Source: UMGS1696 sp964621165
Lineage (GTDB): Bacteria; Bacillota; Clostridia; Oscillospirales; CAG-272
Length of the DNA stretch: 64,000 bases
NCBI GenBank assembly: GCA_964621165.1
Contig: CAZULC010000001.1
Span: 62,001 to 126,000 of the forward strand
Direction: 5' to 3'
Of the stretch, positions 34,582 to 42,588 are shown piece by piece (the first letter of the stretch is position 1; every line of letters begins with the position of its first letter). Made by a program: the position numbers and the translations under genes. The notes below the pieces were generated by a model. The model had not been told where the DNA came from. It saw only the letters and a list, made by a program, of their open reading frames with translations, and did not search any database.

Positions 34582-35748
34582 ATGAGCTTGAAAATCAACC
34601 TTTTATCAATTGACCCAAATCTTGCCAAAACAATAGAATCAACCCTTCCGGATTCGCTTGATTCGGATGAATATTTTGCTTTTCCCGGTTTCTGCGACGT
34701 ACACGTTCATTTCAGAGAGCCGGGATTTTCTTATAAGGAGACAATCGCCACCGGAACCCGCTCAGCCTTAGCCGGAGGATTCACGGACGTATGCACCATG
34801 CCGAACCTGAACCCCACCCCGGATTCGCTGGAACACCTCAGACCCCAGCTTGACTTGATCAAAACTTCCGCAGTCGTGGGCGTTCACCCATACGGTACAA
34901 TAACCGCGGGAGAATCCGGCAGAACCCTCAGCGACATGCCAGCACTCGCCCCATATGTCTGCGGCTTTTCCGACGACGGACGTGGAGTGCAGGACGGGGG
35001 AATGATGAAGGAAGCCATGTCAGCCGCCAAAGCTCTCGGCAAAATTATCGCGGCTCATTGCGAGGATAATTCTCTGCTTGACGGGGGCTATATCCACGAC
35101 GGATACTACGCCCGGCTTCACAACCACCGGGGAATCTGCTCCGAAAGCGAATGGAAGCCAATCGAGCGGGACTTGAAGCTTGCCGACGAAACCGGGTGCG
35201 CCTACCACGTTTGCCACATTTCCGCAAAGGAGTCGGTGGAATTGATCCGTCAGGCGAAAAAATCCGGCGTGAACGTGACCTGCGAGACAGGACCCCACTA
35301 CCTCATGCTTGACGACAGCAATTTACAGGAAGACGGACGCTTCAAGATGAACCCGCCCCTGCGCGCAAAAGAAGACCGCCTTGCACTGCTTGAAGGTATC
35401 GCCGACGGAACAGTTGACATGATAGCAACGGACCACGCTCCCCATTCGGCTGAGGAAAAATCCCGCGGACTGGAAAAAAGCGCGTTCGGCGTGGTTGGAC
35501 TTGAAACGTCGTTTTCCGCTTCCTACACCGCCCTTGTAAAAACCGGACTGATTTCCCTCGAAAAATTAGTGGATTTAATGGCAGTCGCTCCGAGAAACCG
35601 CTTCAACATCTCCCCACAGGGATACTCCGTCTGGAAGCTGAACGAAGACTTCACCGTAAATCCAGAGACCTTCGCCACAATGGGCAGAGCCACACCGTTT
35701 GAAGGTATGAAGCTGACCGCAAGGCATGTTTTCACATTTATAAAATAA
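34582..35748 (+). CDS. pyrC: dihydroorotase
   Basis: Zinc amidohydrolase closing carbamoyl-aspartate to dihydroorotate, third step of UMP synthesis. Metal ligands are in DVHVHFREPG, AAHCEDN, CHISAKES and the catalytic-Asp block ATDHAPHSAEEK. 388 residues, slightly shorter than typical class I enzymes (about 425) because the N-terminal barrel-side domain is reduced. SD TGGAGGT lies six bases before the ATG. First gene of a plus-strand pyr operon (pyrC-K-D-F-E-B). Confidence 0.94.
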   Translation: MSLKINLLSIDPNLAKTIESTLPDSLDSDEYFAFPGFCDVHVHFREPGFSYKETIATGTRSALAGGFTDVCTMPNLNPTPDSLEHLRPQLDLIKTSAVVGVHPYGTITAGESGRTLSDMPALAPYVCGFSDDGRGVQDGGMMKEAMSAAKALGKIIAAHCEDNSLLDGGYIHDGYYARLHNHRGICSESEWKPIERDLKLADETGCAYHVCHISAKESVELIRQAKKSGVNVTCETGPHYLMLDDSNLQEDGRFKMNPPLRAKEDRLALLEGIADGTVDMIATDHAPHSAEEKSRGLEKSAFGVVGLETSFSASYTALVKTGLISLEKLVDLMAVAPRNRFNISPQGYSVWKLNEDFTVNPETFATMGRATPFEGMKLTARHVFTFIK

Positions 35749-35794
35749 GTTTTCCGTGGAATACTAAATCAAACTCAAGCGAAAGGAAAAGCAA

Positions 35795-36553
35795 ATGAAG
35801 CAGACTGAATTTGAAATAAAGTCAAACGAACCCCTCGCCCGGGACGTGCTTGTTATGAAGCTCAGGGGCGACACCGCCGACATCCGCCCGGGACAGTTCG
35901 TCAACATTAAAATAAACTCGCTCTACCTCCGCCGCCCCATATCCGTATGCGACCTCGACGGGGACACCCTCACCATCATTTATAAAGTAGTAGGAAAAGG
36001 CACGGAGCTGATGAGCAAAATGCCCCCCCGAGTAGTTCTCGACGCCCTGACAGGACTTGGCAACGGTTACGACCTATCTAAGTCCGGCGCACATCCCTTG
36101 TTGATCGGCGGAGGAGTAGGAGTCCCGCCACTGTATTACGCCGCGAAAAAGCTCTACGAAAGCGGAATCAAGCCCGCCGCAGTCCTCGGATTCACGTCAT
36201 CCGCCGATGTTTTTTATGAAAACGAGTTTAAAAACTACTGCACGGACGTAATCGTCACGACAAACGACGGCTCAGCCGGGGTCAAGGGATTCGTAACCGA
36301 CGGAATCAAAACGCTCACCGAAAACAACATTAAATTCACATTCTTCTACACCTGCGGACCTGAACCCATGCTGAAAGCCGTGTATAAATCCCCCCTGCTT
36401 GACGGAGTCGACGGCGAGTTCAGCTTTGAGGAAAGAATGGGCTGCGGATTCGGCGCGTGCATGGGCTGCTCCTGCAAAACCGTGACCGGCTACAAAAGAA
36501 TCTGCAAAGACGGCCCGATTCTTGAGAAAAATGAGATAATATGGGAGAAATGA
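35795..36553 (+). CDS. pyrK: dihydroorotate dehydrogenase electron transfer subunit PyrK
   Basis: FAD and [2Fe-2S] subunit that passes electrons from the class 1B dihydroorotate dehydrogenase to NAD. The FAD-binding motif is LRRPISVCDLDGD, the NAD-side motif is LLIGGGVGVPPLYYAAKKL, and the cluster Cys are in GCGFGACMGCSCKT plus a later CKDGP. 252 residues, usual length. SD GAAAGGAAA precedes the ATG. It overlaps the longest pyrD frame, indicating tight coupling. Confidence 0.95.
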   Translation: MKQTEFEIKSNEPLARDVLVMKLRGDTADIRPGQFVNIKINSLYLRRPISVCDLDGDTLTIIYKVVGKGTELMSKMPPRVVLDALTGLGNGYDLSKSGAHPLLIGGGVGVPPLYYAAKKLYESGIKPAAVLGFTSSADVFYENEFKNYCTDVIVTTNDGSAGVKGFVTDGIKTLTENNIKFTFFYTCGPEPMLKAVYKSPLLDGVDGEFSFEERMGCGFGACMGCSCKTVTGYKRICKDGPILEKNEIIWEK

Positions 36554-37521
36554 GCATGAATCAGAACAATATAACGTCTGCCGGAGAAAATCTCCACTCA
36601 ACGGTTGACCTTCACACCACCCTCTGCGGGATCGAACTGGATAACCCGGTAATCCCCGCCAGCGGAACCTTCGGCTACGGTCACGAATTCAACGAGTTGT
36701 ACGATATTAACATCCTCGGAAGCTTCTCCTTCAAAGGGACAACCCTCGAAAAACGCTTCGGCAACCCCACCCCAAGAATCGCGGAATGCACCGCCGGACT
36801 CATCAACTCCGTAGGTCTGCAAAACCCCGGCGTGGATGAGGTTATCGCCGCCGAACTTCCCCGACTTGCCAAATATTACCACAAAAAGGTCATGGCGAAC
36901 GTCAGCGGCTTCTCGGCTCATGAATACACTACAGTCATAGAGAAACTCGATTCCTGCCCCAACGCTGACCTCATTGGATGGTACGAGGTCAACATCAGCT
37001 GCCCCAACGTCCACGGCGGCGGAATGAGCTTCGGCACAAGCTGTCAGGCTGCGGGGGACATCGTGAAGCAGGTGAGAAAAACCACAAAAAAGCCCCTCAT
37101 CATCAAGCTGTCGCCAAACGTCACCGACATCGCCTCAATCGCCAAAGCCTGCGAGACCGAGGGCGCGGACGGAATTTCGCTGGTCAACACCCTCTTCGGC
37201 ATGCGGATTAACCTGAAGACGAAAAAGCCCACAATCGCCAACAAAATGGGCGGCTACTCCGGTCCGGCGGTTTTTCCGGTGGCACTGCGCATGGTTTATC
37301 AGGTCTATGACGCCGTAAAAATCCCGGTGGTCGGAATCGGCGGCGTTACCTCAGCGGAGGACGTGATTGAAATGATGCTCGCCGGAGCGACCGCGGTTCA
37401 GGTGGGTGCCGCAAACCTAATCAATCCCTACGCCTGTCGGGACATCATCAACGATTTGCCTGAGATTATGGAAAAATACGGAATCAATAAATTAAAAGAT
37501 ATAATTGGAGGCGCACACTAA
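36541..37521 (+). CDS. pyrD: dihydroorotate dehydrogenase 1B catalytic subunit
   Basis: FMN enzyme oxidising dihydroorotate to orotate. Motifs: VIPASGTFGYGHEF, the catalytic Cys in EVNISCPNVHGGGMSFG, and the FMN-phosphate site VVGIGGVTSAEDVIEMMLAG. Three ATGs compete: 36541, 36550 (ATGA overlap with pyrK stop) and 36556, which has GGGAGA seven bases upstream. The longest is reported, but 36556 has the best-spaced SD; the first 15-20 residues are not conserved. The stop and the pyrF start share one base (TAATG). Confidence 0.94.
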   Translation: MGEMSMNQNNITSAGENLHSTVDLHTTLCGIELDNPVIPASGTFGYGHEFNELYDINILGSFSFKGTTLEKRFGNPTPRIAECTAGLINSVGLQNPGVDEVIAAELPRLAKYYHKKVMANVSGFSAHEYTTVIEKLDSCPNADLIGWYEVNISCPNVHGGGMSFGTSCQAAGDIVKQVRKTTKKPLIIKLSPNVTDIASIAKACETEGADGISLVNTLFGMRINLKTKKPTIANKMGGYSGPAVFPVALRMVYQVYDAVKIPVVGIGGVTSAEDVIEMMLAGATAVQVGAANLINPYACRDIINDLPEIMEKYGINKLKDIIGGAH

Positions 37522-38222
37522 TGGGAAAAGACGTAATCATAGCATGCGATTTTTCGTCAGGTGAGGAAACCTTCGCGTTCCTCGATAAGTTCACGAAAGA
37601 AAAACCCTTCGTCAAAGTCGGCATGGAGCTGTACTACGCCGAGGGTCCGTCAATTGTAAAGAAAATAAAAGAACGGGGACATAAAATTTTCCTCGATTTG
37701 AAGCTCCACGATATCCCCAATACCGTAAAAAGAACCATGCACGTCCTGTCAGCCCTCGACGTCGATATGGTGAACCTCCACGCCGCCGGAACACGGGCAA
37801 TGATGGAAGCCGCACTCGAGGGACTCACCCGGAAAGACGGAACACGACCCTTGTGTATCGCAGTGACTCAGCTCACATCTACAGATGAGACGAGAATGCG
37901 GGAGGAACTGCTCATTCCCCATACAGTGGAGGAGACCGTCATGCACTACGCCGAAAACGCGAAAATCAGCGGTCTCGATGGGGTCGTATGCTCGCCGCTG
38001 GAAGCCGAAGTCGTGCATAATCGGTGCGGAAAGAACTTCATCACAGTGACGCCGGGGGTTAGGTTCGCCGATGGGGACACTGGGGACCAGAAGAGAGTTG
38101 CAACACCTGAACGGGCTAAGAAAATCGGGGCGGATTATATCGTCGTCGGTAGACCTGTCACTAAGGCGGACGATCCCGTTGCTGCTTATCGGAGATGCAT
38201 CACGGAGTTCGTATCAGAATAA
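37521..38222 (+). CDS. pyrF: orotidine 5'-phosphate decarboxylase
   Basis: Last enzyme of UMP synthesis. The catalytic Asp-Lys-Asp array reads FLDLKLHDIPNTVKR; the phosphate-binding end reads TPGVRFADGDTGDQKR and GADYIVVGRPVTKADDP. The 233-residue (pyrF type 1) form starts IIACDFSSGEETFAFLDKF. SD GGAGG lies eight bases before the ATG, which overlaps the pyrD stop. A family B repeat separates it from pyrE. Confidence 0.95.
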   Translation: MGKDVIIACDFSSGEETFAFLDKFTKEKPFVKVGMELYYAEGPSIVKKIKERGHKIFLDLKLHDIPNTVKRTMHVLSALDVDMVNLHAAGTRAMMEAALEGLTRKDGTRPLCIAVTQLTSTDETRMREELLIPHTVEETVMHYAENAKISGLDGVVCSPLEAEVVHNRCGKNFITVTPGVRFADGDTGDQKRVATPERAKKIGADYIVVGRPVTKADDPVAAYRRCITEFVSE

Positions 38223-38247
38223 ATTTCAGCTTCACGTTGTCAGCCCA

Positions 38248-38375
38248 AAAGTTTGTTAGGGTCAAGGGGACAAAGTCCCATTGTCGAATTCCGCAGAATT
38301 CGAAATCCCTAAGACTTCAAAAAAGTTCCTCTTTTGGTTATTTTTCCTCCTCGCTAAAGGAGAAAAGAACAACGA
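38248..38375 (+). repeat. family B repeat between pyrF and pyrE
   Basis: Three consecutive hairpins: GGGAC-AAA-GTCCC, then CGAATTC-CGCA-GAATTCG (38285-38302), then TCTTTT with a distant AAAAGA. The order and spacing match copies at 48187, 49818 and 54840. The stem of the second hairpin differs from the other copies on both arms. Confidence 0.8.
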
Positions 38376-38446
38376 ACAATTCACACTCGCTCTTCTTCAA
38401 CAATTACAAAAAATCAACATAACACCAAATAGGAGTACCCACCAAA

Positions 38447-39106
38447 ATGGAACAATATAAACACGACTTCATCACCTTCCTTAAATCCGCTAACGTCTTA
38501 AAATTCGGCGACTTCACCGCAAAGTCCGGTCGGAAAATCCCCTACTTCATTAACGCGGGGGAAATCAAAACCGGTAAGCAAATCTCAGCCCTCGGCGAAT
38601 TCTACGCACAGGCTTACCTCACCCACGTCGGACTAAAACCCACTACCCTCTACGGCCCCGCTTATAAGGGTATCTCAATCGCCGTCGCTACATCTGTAGC
38701 CCTCGCTAACCACGACCTCGACGTTCCTTTCTTCTTCAACCGTAAAGAAGTAAAGGACCATGGCGAAGGCGGCGTTTTCGTTGGCTTCACCCCCAAGGAA
38801 GGTGACGAAATCACCATAACCGAGGACGTAATCACCGCCGGCACCGCAATCCGCGAAAGCATGGAAATCCTCTCCTCCCTCAAGGGCGCAAAAGTAACCG
38901 CAGCCCTCATCATGGTTGACCGGGGTGAGCTAGGCAAGGGCGAAAAAGGAGCCATGCAGGAAATCGAGGACGAATTCGGCTTCCCCGTCTACTCCGTCGT
39001 CAACGTATATGACATAATCGAATACCTCGAGGAAGACCCCAGCAACGCCGAAAACGTGGAGAGAATCAGGAATTACCTCAAGACCTACGGCGCACCCCGC
39101 GCGTGA
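38447..39106 (+). CDS. pyrE: orotate phosphoribosyltransferase
   Basis: Transfers phosphoribosyl from PRPP to orotate. The PRPP loop is ITEDVITAGTAIRESMEIL, and the N-terminal KFGDFTAKSGRKIPYFINAG and LYGPAYKGISIA blocks are typical of the bacterial long form (219 residues). It starts 224 bases after pyrF with the SD TAGGAG; the gap holds a family B repeat. Fifth gene of the pyr cluster, 39 bases before pyrB. Confidence 0.94.
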   Translation: MEQYKHDFITFLKSANVLKFGDFTAKSGRKIPYFINAGEIKTGKQISALGEFYAQAYLTHVGLKPTTLYGPAYKGISIAVATSVALANHDLDVPFFFNRKEVKDHGEGGVFVGFTPKEGDEITITEDVITAGTAIRESMEILSSLKGAKVTAALIMVDRGELGKGEKGAMQEIEDEFGFPVYSVVNVYDIIEYLEEDPSNAENVERIRNYLKTYGAPRA

Positions 39107-39145
39107 ATTTGTGTAAAATAATAACAAGCCATCGGAGATAAAACA

Positions 39146-40228
39146 ATGCGTAATCTCATCAATATAACCGATCTGACAACCGAGGAAATCGACTCTCTCA
39201 TCTCAACCGCCGTGGATATCGACGAAAACCCCGCCAAATATTCCCATACGTGCGACGGAAAAATCCTCGCCACACTCTTCTTCGAGCCGTCAACCAGAAC
39301 CCGCCTCAGCTTCGACTCAGCAATGCAGTCCCTCGGCGGACGTGTACTCGGCTTCTCGGAGGCAAATTCGTCCTCAGCATCAAAGGGAGAGACCGTGGCG
39401 GATACCATCAAAGTCGTGAGCTGCTACGCCGACATCATAGCCATGCGCCACCCCAAGGAAGGAGCGCCAACCGTAGCCGCCGCAAATTCCACAATTCCCG
39501 TAATAAACGCGGGCGACGGCGGACATAACCACCCCACCCAGACCCTCGCCGACCTCATCACAATCAAGCGGGAAAAAGGACGTCTCGATAACCTGCGCGT
39601 GGGCTTCTGCGGGGACCTCAAGTACGGGCGCACCGTCCACTCCCTCATCTCAGCCCTGTCCCGGTACAGCGGAATCTCCCTCACCTTAATCTCCCCCGCC
39701 GAGCTGGCAATCCCCGACTACATGAAGGCCGAAGTCATGGATAAATGCGCCATGCCCTACAACGAGACAACCTCCCTCGAGGAAGCCCTGCCCAATCTCG
39801 ACGTGCTCTACATGACGAGAGTCCAGCGGGAACGCTTCCCTGACCCGGAGGAATACGAGCGCCTCAAGGACAGCTACATACTCGACACCGATAAAATGAC
39901 CCTCGCCCCACCGGAGATGATAGTCCTGCACCCCCTCCCCCGGGTCAACGAAATCTCCCCCGACGTGGACGACGACCCCCGTGCGTGCTACTTCAAGCAG
40001 GTGTATAACGGCAGACTGATCCGCATGGCCCTGATTCTCAAGCTGCTGGAGGAAGCTAAAACCAAATCCAAGCCCACTCCTGAGTCAGGAATCATCACTG
40101 AAACAAACCTCACCTGCCCCAATAAAGCCTGCATTACCACAGTCGAGCGCGGACTAAAGCAAAAATTCCGCAGAATCGACTCCACCACCGCAAGATGTAT
40201 CTACTGCGACAGCAAGGTCAAGCTGTAA
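39146..40228 (+). CDS. pyrB: aspartate carbamoyltransferase with PyrI-like zinc tail
   Basis: First committed step of pyrimidine synthesis. The carbamoyl-phosphate loop is FEPSTRTRLSFDSAMQSLGG, followed by HPKEGAPTVAA, HNHPTQTLADLITI, and the aspartate-side HPLPRVNEI. Catalytic PyrB is about 305 residues; this has 360. The last 45 carry TNLTCPNKACITTVERG and then RCIYCDSKV, giving C-x4-C and C-x2-C as in the zinc domain of the regulatory subunit PyrI. The allosteric nucleotide-binding half of PyrI is absent. No separate pyrI gene is seen. A terminator follows. Confidence 0.92.
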   Translation: MRNLINITDLTTEEIDSLISTAVDIDENPAKYSHTCDGKILATLFFEPSTRTRLSFDSAMQSLGGRVLGFSEANSSSASKGETVADTIKVVSCYADIIAMRHPKEGAPTVAAANSTIPVINAGDGGHNHPTQTLADLITIKREKGRLDNLRVGFCGDLKYGRTVHSLISALSRYSGISLTLISPAELAIPDYMKAEVMDKCAMPYNETTSLEEALPNLDVLYMTRVQRERFPDPEEYERLKDSYILDTDKMTLAPPEMIVLHPLPRVNEISPDVDDDPRACYFKQVYNGRLIRMALILKLLEEAKTKSKPTPESGIITETNLTCPNKACITTVERGLKQKFRRIDSTTARCIYCDSKVKL

Positions 40229-40233
40229 TAAAA

Positions 40234-40280
40234 CAAAAAATCCGGGATTCGCCAATCACGTTTCCCGGAAATTTTTTATT
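40234..40280. terminator. bidirectional intrinsic terminator after pyrB
   Basis: TCCGGGA (40241-40247) pairs with TCCCGGA (40263-40269), with an A-run before and AATTTTTTATTTT after. It separates the pyr operon from the convergent gene ending at 40322. Confidence 0.85.
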
Positions 40281-40321
40281 TTGTATTGTCGCCGCTAAAA
40301 CCACTGTACCCGATCAGGATA

Positions 40322-42007
40322 TTATTCTCCAATCTTCACAATGTCCGTGACGCCGCCATCGTTCTTGTAAACATACTGCACCACAATCTCGTCGCCTTTT
40401 TCAATAAACAATACCGCCTCGTCAAAGGCCTTCGAGAATATGCCGCCGTCGGTCTTGAGGTAAACCGTGGTGTCGCCGCCGTTTGTGATGTAGATTATGT
40501 CCTCAACCACAACCCGCTCGCTTATCATTTCCCCGCCGGAAATCTCACGCCCGTTCTCAGCCAGAGCGTTCTTGTACTTCTGGAACACGTCCTCCTGAGT
40601 AGTGCTGGTGACAACAATGTTGTAGTTCGCTACATTAACCATAGAGTACATCTTCACAATCCCCGACGCGTCCTTCAATACCATAATGTACGTAGCTTCT
40701 CCGCCGACGTTTATCAGGGACGGGAACGCCGCACTGTAGCCGTACTGCTGAACCGAACCCTCAGCCGCCGCCATTGCACTGTATTCCTCAGCCCCCGCAA
40801 CCTGGTAGAACTTGTATTCACCCGTCCTGCTGTTGGAGAGGATGAACCCAATGTTCGCACGGTCGTTTGAAGTTGACGTAACACCCGTGAATACGTATAC
40901 GTCGTTGCCGATAATTTTGTAGCCGAAGTCGTCAGTCGTAACAGTGCAGTTTTTCTGCCCGAACTGGGAGTTGATGAACCCGCCGGATAACATGCCGTAA
41001 TAGTCGTACTTCTGGCAAATCAAGTCCCCGTAATACACGATGTCAACCCAGTCCGGAGCTTCCGCAGGCTCGTATTTCGCAGTCTCACCCGTCACGGCGT
41101 TGAGTAAAATAACCTTGTCAACGTCCATAGCCCCGAACAAGCCCGCATTAGGCTTCATGGTCGAAGCAACCCAGTATGGATTCCCGTTGTCGTCCACTTC
41201 AAAGCATACGCTTCCGAAAATGTCAAAGGGATAAGCAAAACGCAATGTCCGCATCAAATCCTTCGAGAAGTAAGCCGAGGGAGAATACTTGATGTACCCG
41301 TCACTCAGCCGCACAAACTCAGCCGAAAAATGCACAGCGTCCACCTTCACATACCCCGGAATCCCCTGCTTCTGGTTCTGAATCCACTTGAAGAAGGACG
41401 CGTACTCCAAAGGCGCAACCTTGTACGGCAGAGCGTTCTCGTCCCCGGAATTCCGCATGGCAATCTGGGTGTACGAATTGGAAACGTTGTACTGCGATAC
41501 CAAATCCGACAGTGTACCAAGCGTCCGCGCACCGATAATTCTCGCCGAGGCTGTGTCCATCAGCGCAATGTCGGAAACATACTCAGTCTCCGCAATCTCA
41601 GAAGCAAAATCCGCATCCTGTACCTCAATCAGTGAGGAATAAGTCCCCGCCCGGAACACCTGCGAGCCGATAAGCGTGCCAATCACCAGTACCGCAGCTA
41701 TAATCAGAGTGACGATAATCTGAATTTTTATAAACTTCCGCTTCGTCCCGCCCCGAATGGAAGTGCGGAAATCCACATCCCTCGAGGGGAAACGCGCAGT
41801 TTCCGAGAAAAATCTCCCGCTGATAATGCCGCAGAGAAAATAAGCCCCCGCAATCACGGCGTCCACAAAGAAGAAGAACGTCCAGAACGCACCCGAGTAA
41901 ATGGAAATCGGCGGGAGAGTGACATAGTAAACTACCGCCACAAACGCGATAGCCAGTAAAATCACCCAAACGGATCCGAACTTTTTAGCTTTAGCTTTAT
42001 TTGCCAT
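40322..42007 (-). CDS. multi-pass N-terminus plus exported domain, unknown function
   Basis: 561-residue protein that I do not recognise. Three hydrophobic segments in the first 125 residues (VWVILLAIAFVAVVYYVTL; AFWTFFFFVDAVIAGAYFL; QIIVTLIIAAVLVIGTLIG) are followed by about 430 extracytoplasmic residues with repeated beta-type strands. Blocks such as YPFDIFGSVCFEVDDNGNPY, YYGMLSGGFINSQFGQKNC and YGYSAAFPSLINVGGEATYI suggest a beta-propeller-like or tandem-domain fold, but no enzyme motif is visible. SD AAAGGAG lies nine bases before the ATG. Its promoter is at 42125-42153 with a family C repeat in the leader. Confidence 0.75.
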   Translation of the reverse strand: MANKAKAKKFGSVWVILLAIAFVAVVYYVTLPPISIYSGAFWTFFFFVDAVIAGAYFLCGIISGRFFSETARFPSRDVDFRTSIRGGTKRKFIKIQIIVTLIIAAVLVIGTLIGSQVFRAGTYSSLIEVQDADFASEIAETEYVSDIALMDTASARIIGARTLGTLSDLVSQYNVSNSYTQIAMRNSGDENALPYKVAPLEYASFFKWIQNQKQGIPGYVKVDAVHFSAEFVRLSDGYIKYSPSAYFSKDLMRTLRFAYPFDIFGSVCFEVDDNGNPYWVASTMKPNAGLFGAMDVDKVILLNAVTGETAKYEPAEAPDWVDIVYYGDLICQKYDYYGMLSGGFINSQFGQKNCTVTTDDFGYKIIGNDVYVFTGVTSTSNDRANIGFILSNSRTGEYKFYQVAGAEEYSAMAAAEGSVQQYGYSAAFPSLINVGGEATYIMVLKDASGIVKMYSMVNVANYNIVVTSTTQEDVFQKYKNALAENGREISGGEMISERVVVEDIIYITNGGDTTVYLKTDGGIFSKAFDEAVLFIEKGDEIVVQYVYKNDGGVTDIVKIGE

Positions 42008-42023
42008 AATAATATCTCCTTTA

Positions 42024-42110
42024 AGCGGGCAGCACCCGCGGGCAATCTCGGCATTTTTTTAGCTGAAACTGCCAAATATCCCACGACGACATAGCTATTG
42101 CTCCCGCAAT
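42024..42110 (-). repeat. family C repeat in the leader of the 40322 gene
   Basis: GCGGG-CAGCA-CCCGC (42025-42039), then GGGCAATCTCGGCATTTTTT, then AGCTGAAACTGCC and ATATCCCACGACGACATAGC with TTGCTCCCGCAA at the end. Reverse orientation, placed between the reverse-strand promoter at 42125 and the start codon at 42007. Confidence 0.75.
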
Positions 42111-42124
42111 ATATATTCTCTTAT

Positions 42125-42153
42125 ATTATACCACACAGTCAATTGACCGTCAA
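42125..42153 (-). promoter_or_regulatory. SigA-type promoter of the 40322 gene
   Basis: On the reverse strand TTGACG (42148-42153), a 17-base spacer and TATAAT (42125-42130). Confidence 0.7.
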
Positions 42154-42328
42154 GAGCCGTAGAAAGTATATTCCATTAAGTTTTGATTAATTTTCATGTA
42201 GGTTTTATTCATAAATGAAGAAGACATTCTCCCGTCCCGATTTTCTCCACGGTCAGCACCAACACCCGCGCTGATATAACTGCTGTAGAAAAACGTCATC
42301 ACTGCGAAATCAAGCAATCGGTTCACAG

Positions 42329-42588
42329 CGTGGGCAGGCAGGGGGTAGGAAGTGTGTACCGGAGATAGCAATCTATCCTATCTCCAACAAAGCGGTCCCT
42401 GACTGCCGTCTCCACTACTCCTGATCCCTTGGTATTCTGTATTTTAGTCGCTCAGGATTTTCCCACCCCAAAGCACAAAGAAGCGCAGCCGCATCCACTC
42501 CCTACTCAGCTTCACCCCATTGCAACCTCTTTTTTAAGTTCTTGCACAGCTTCTTTCAAGAAGCGCGTCTCCCCATCTCCCCTTTCTG
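42329..42588 (+). repeat. family A repeat, copy 2, next to the uvrA stop
   Basis: Long copy. It opens with GTGGGCAGGCAGGGGG, contains GGAGATAG...CTATCTCC as an internal hairpin, GGTCCCTGACTGCCGTCTCC, CTACTCAGCTTCACCCCATT, and closes with AGTTCTTGCACAGCTTCTTT then CAAGAAGCGCGTCTCCCC. Its closing end abuts the uvrA stop codon. Copy 3 at 45463-45712 is inverted relative to it. Between 42154 and 42328 nothing further is seen. Confidence 0.85.

Noticed and set aside
40286..40870. 194-codon forward open frame
   Set aside because: It is antisense to the 40322-42007 gene, which has SD, promoter and transmembrane segments; this frame has none.
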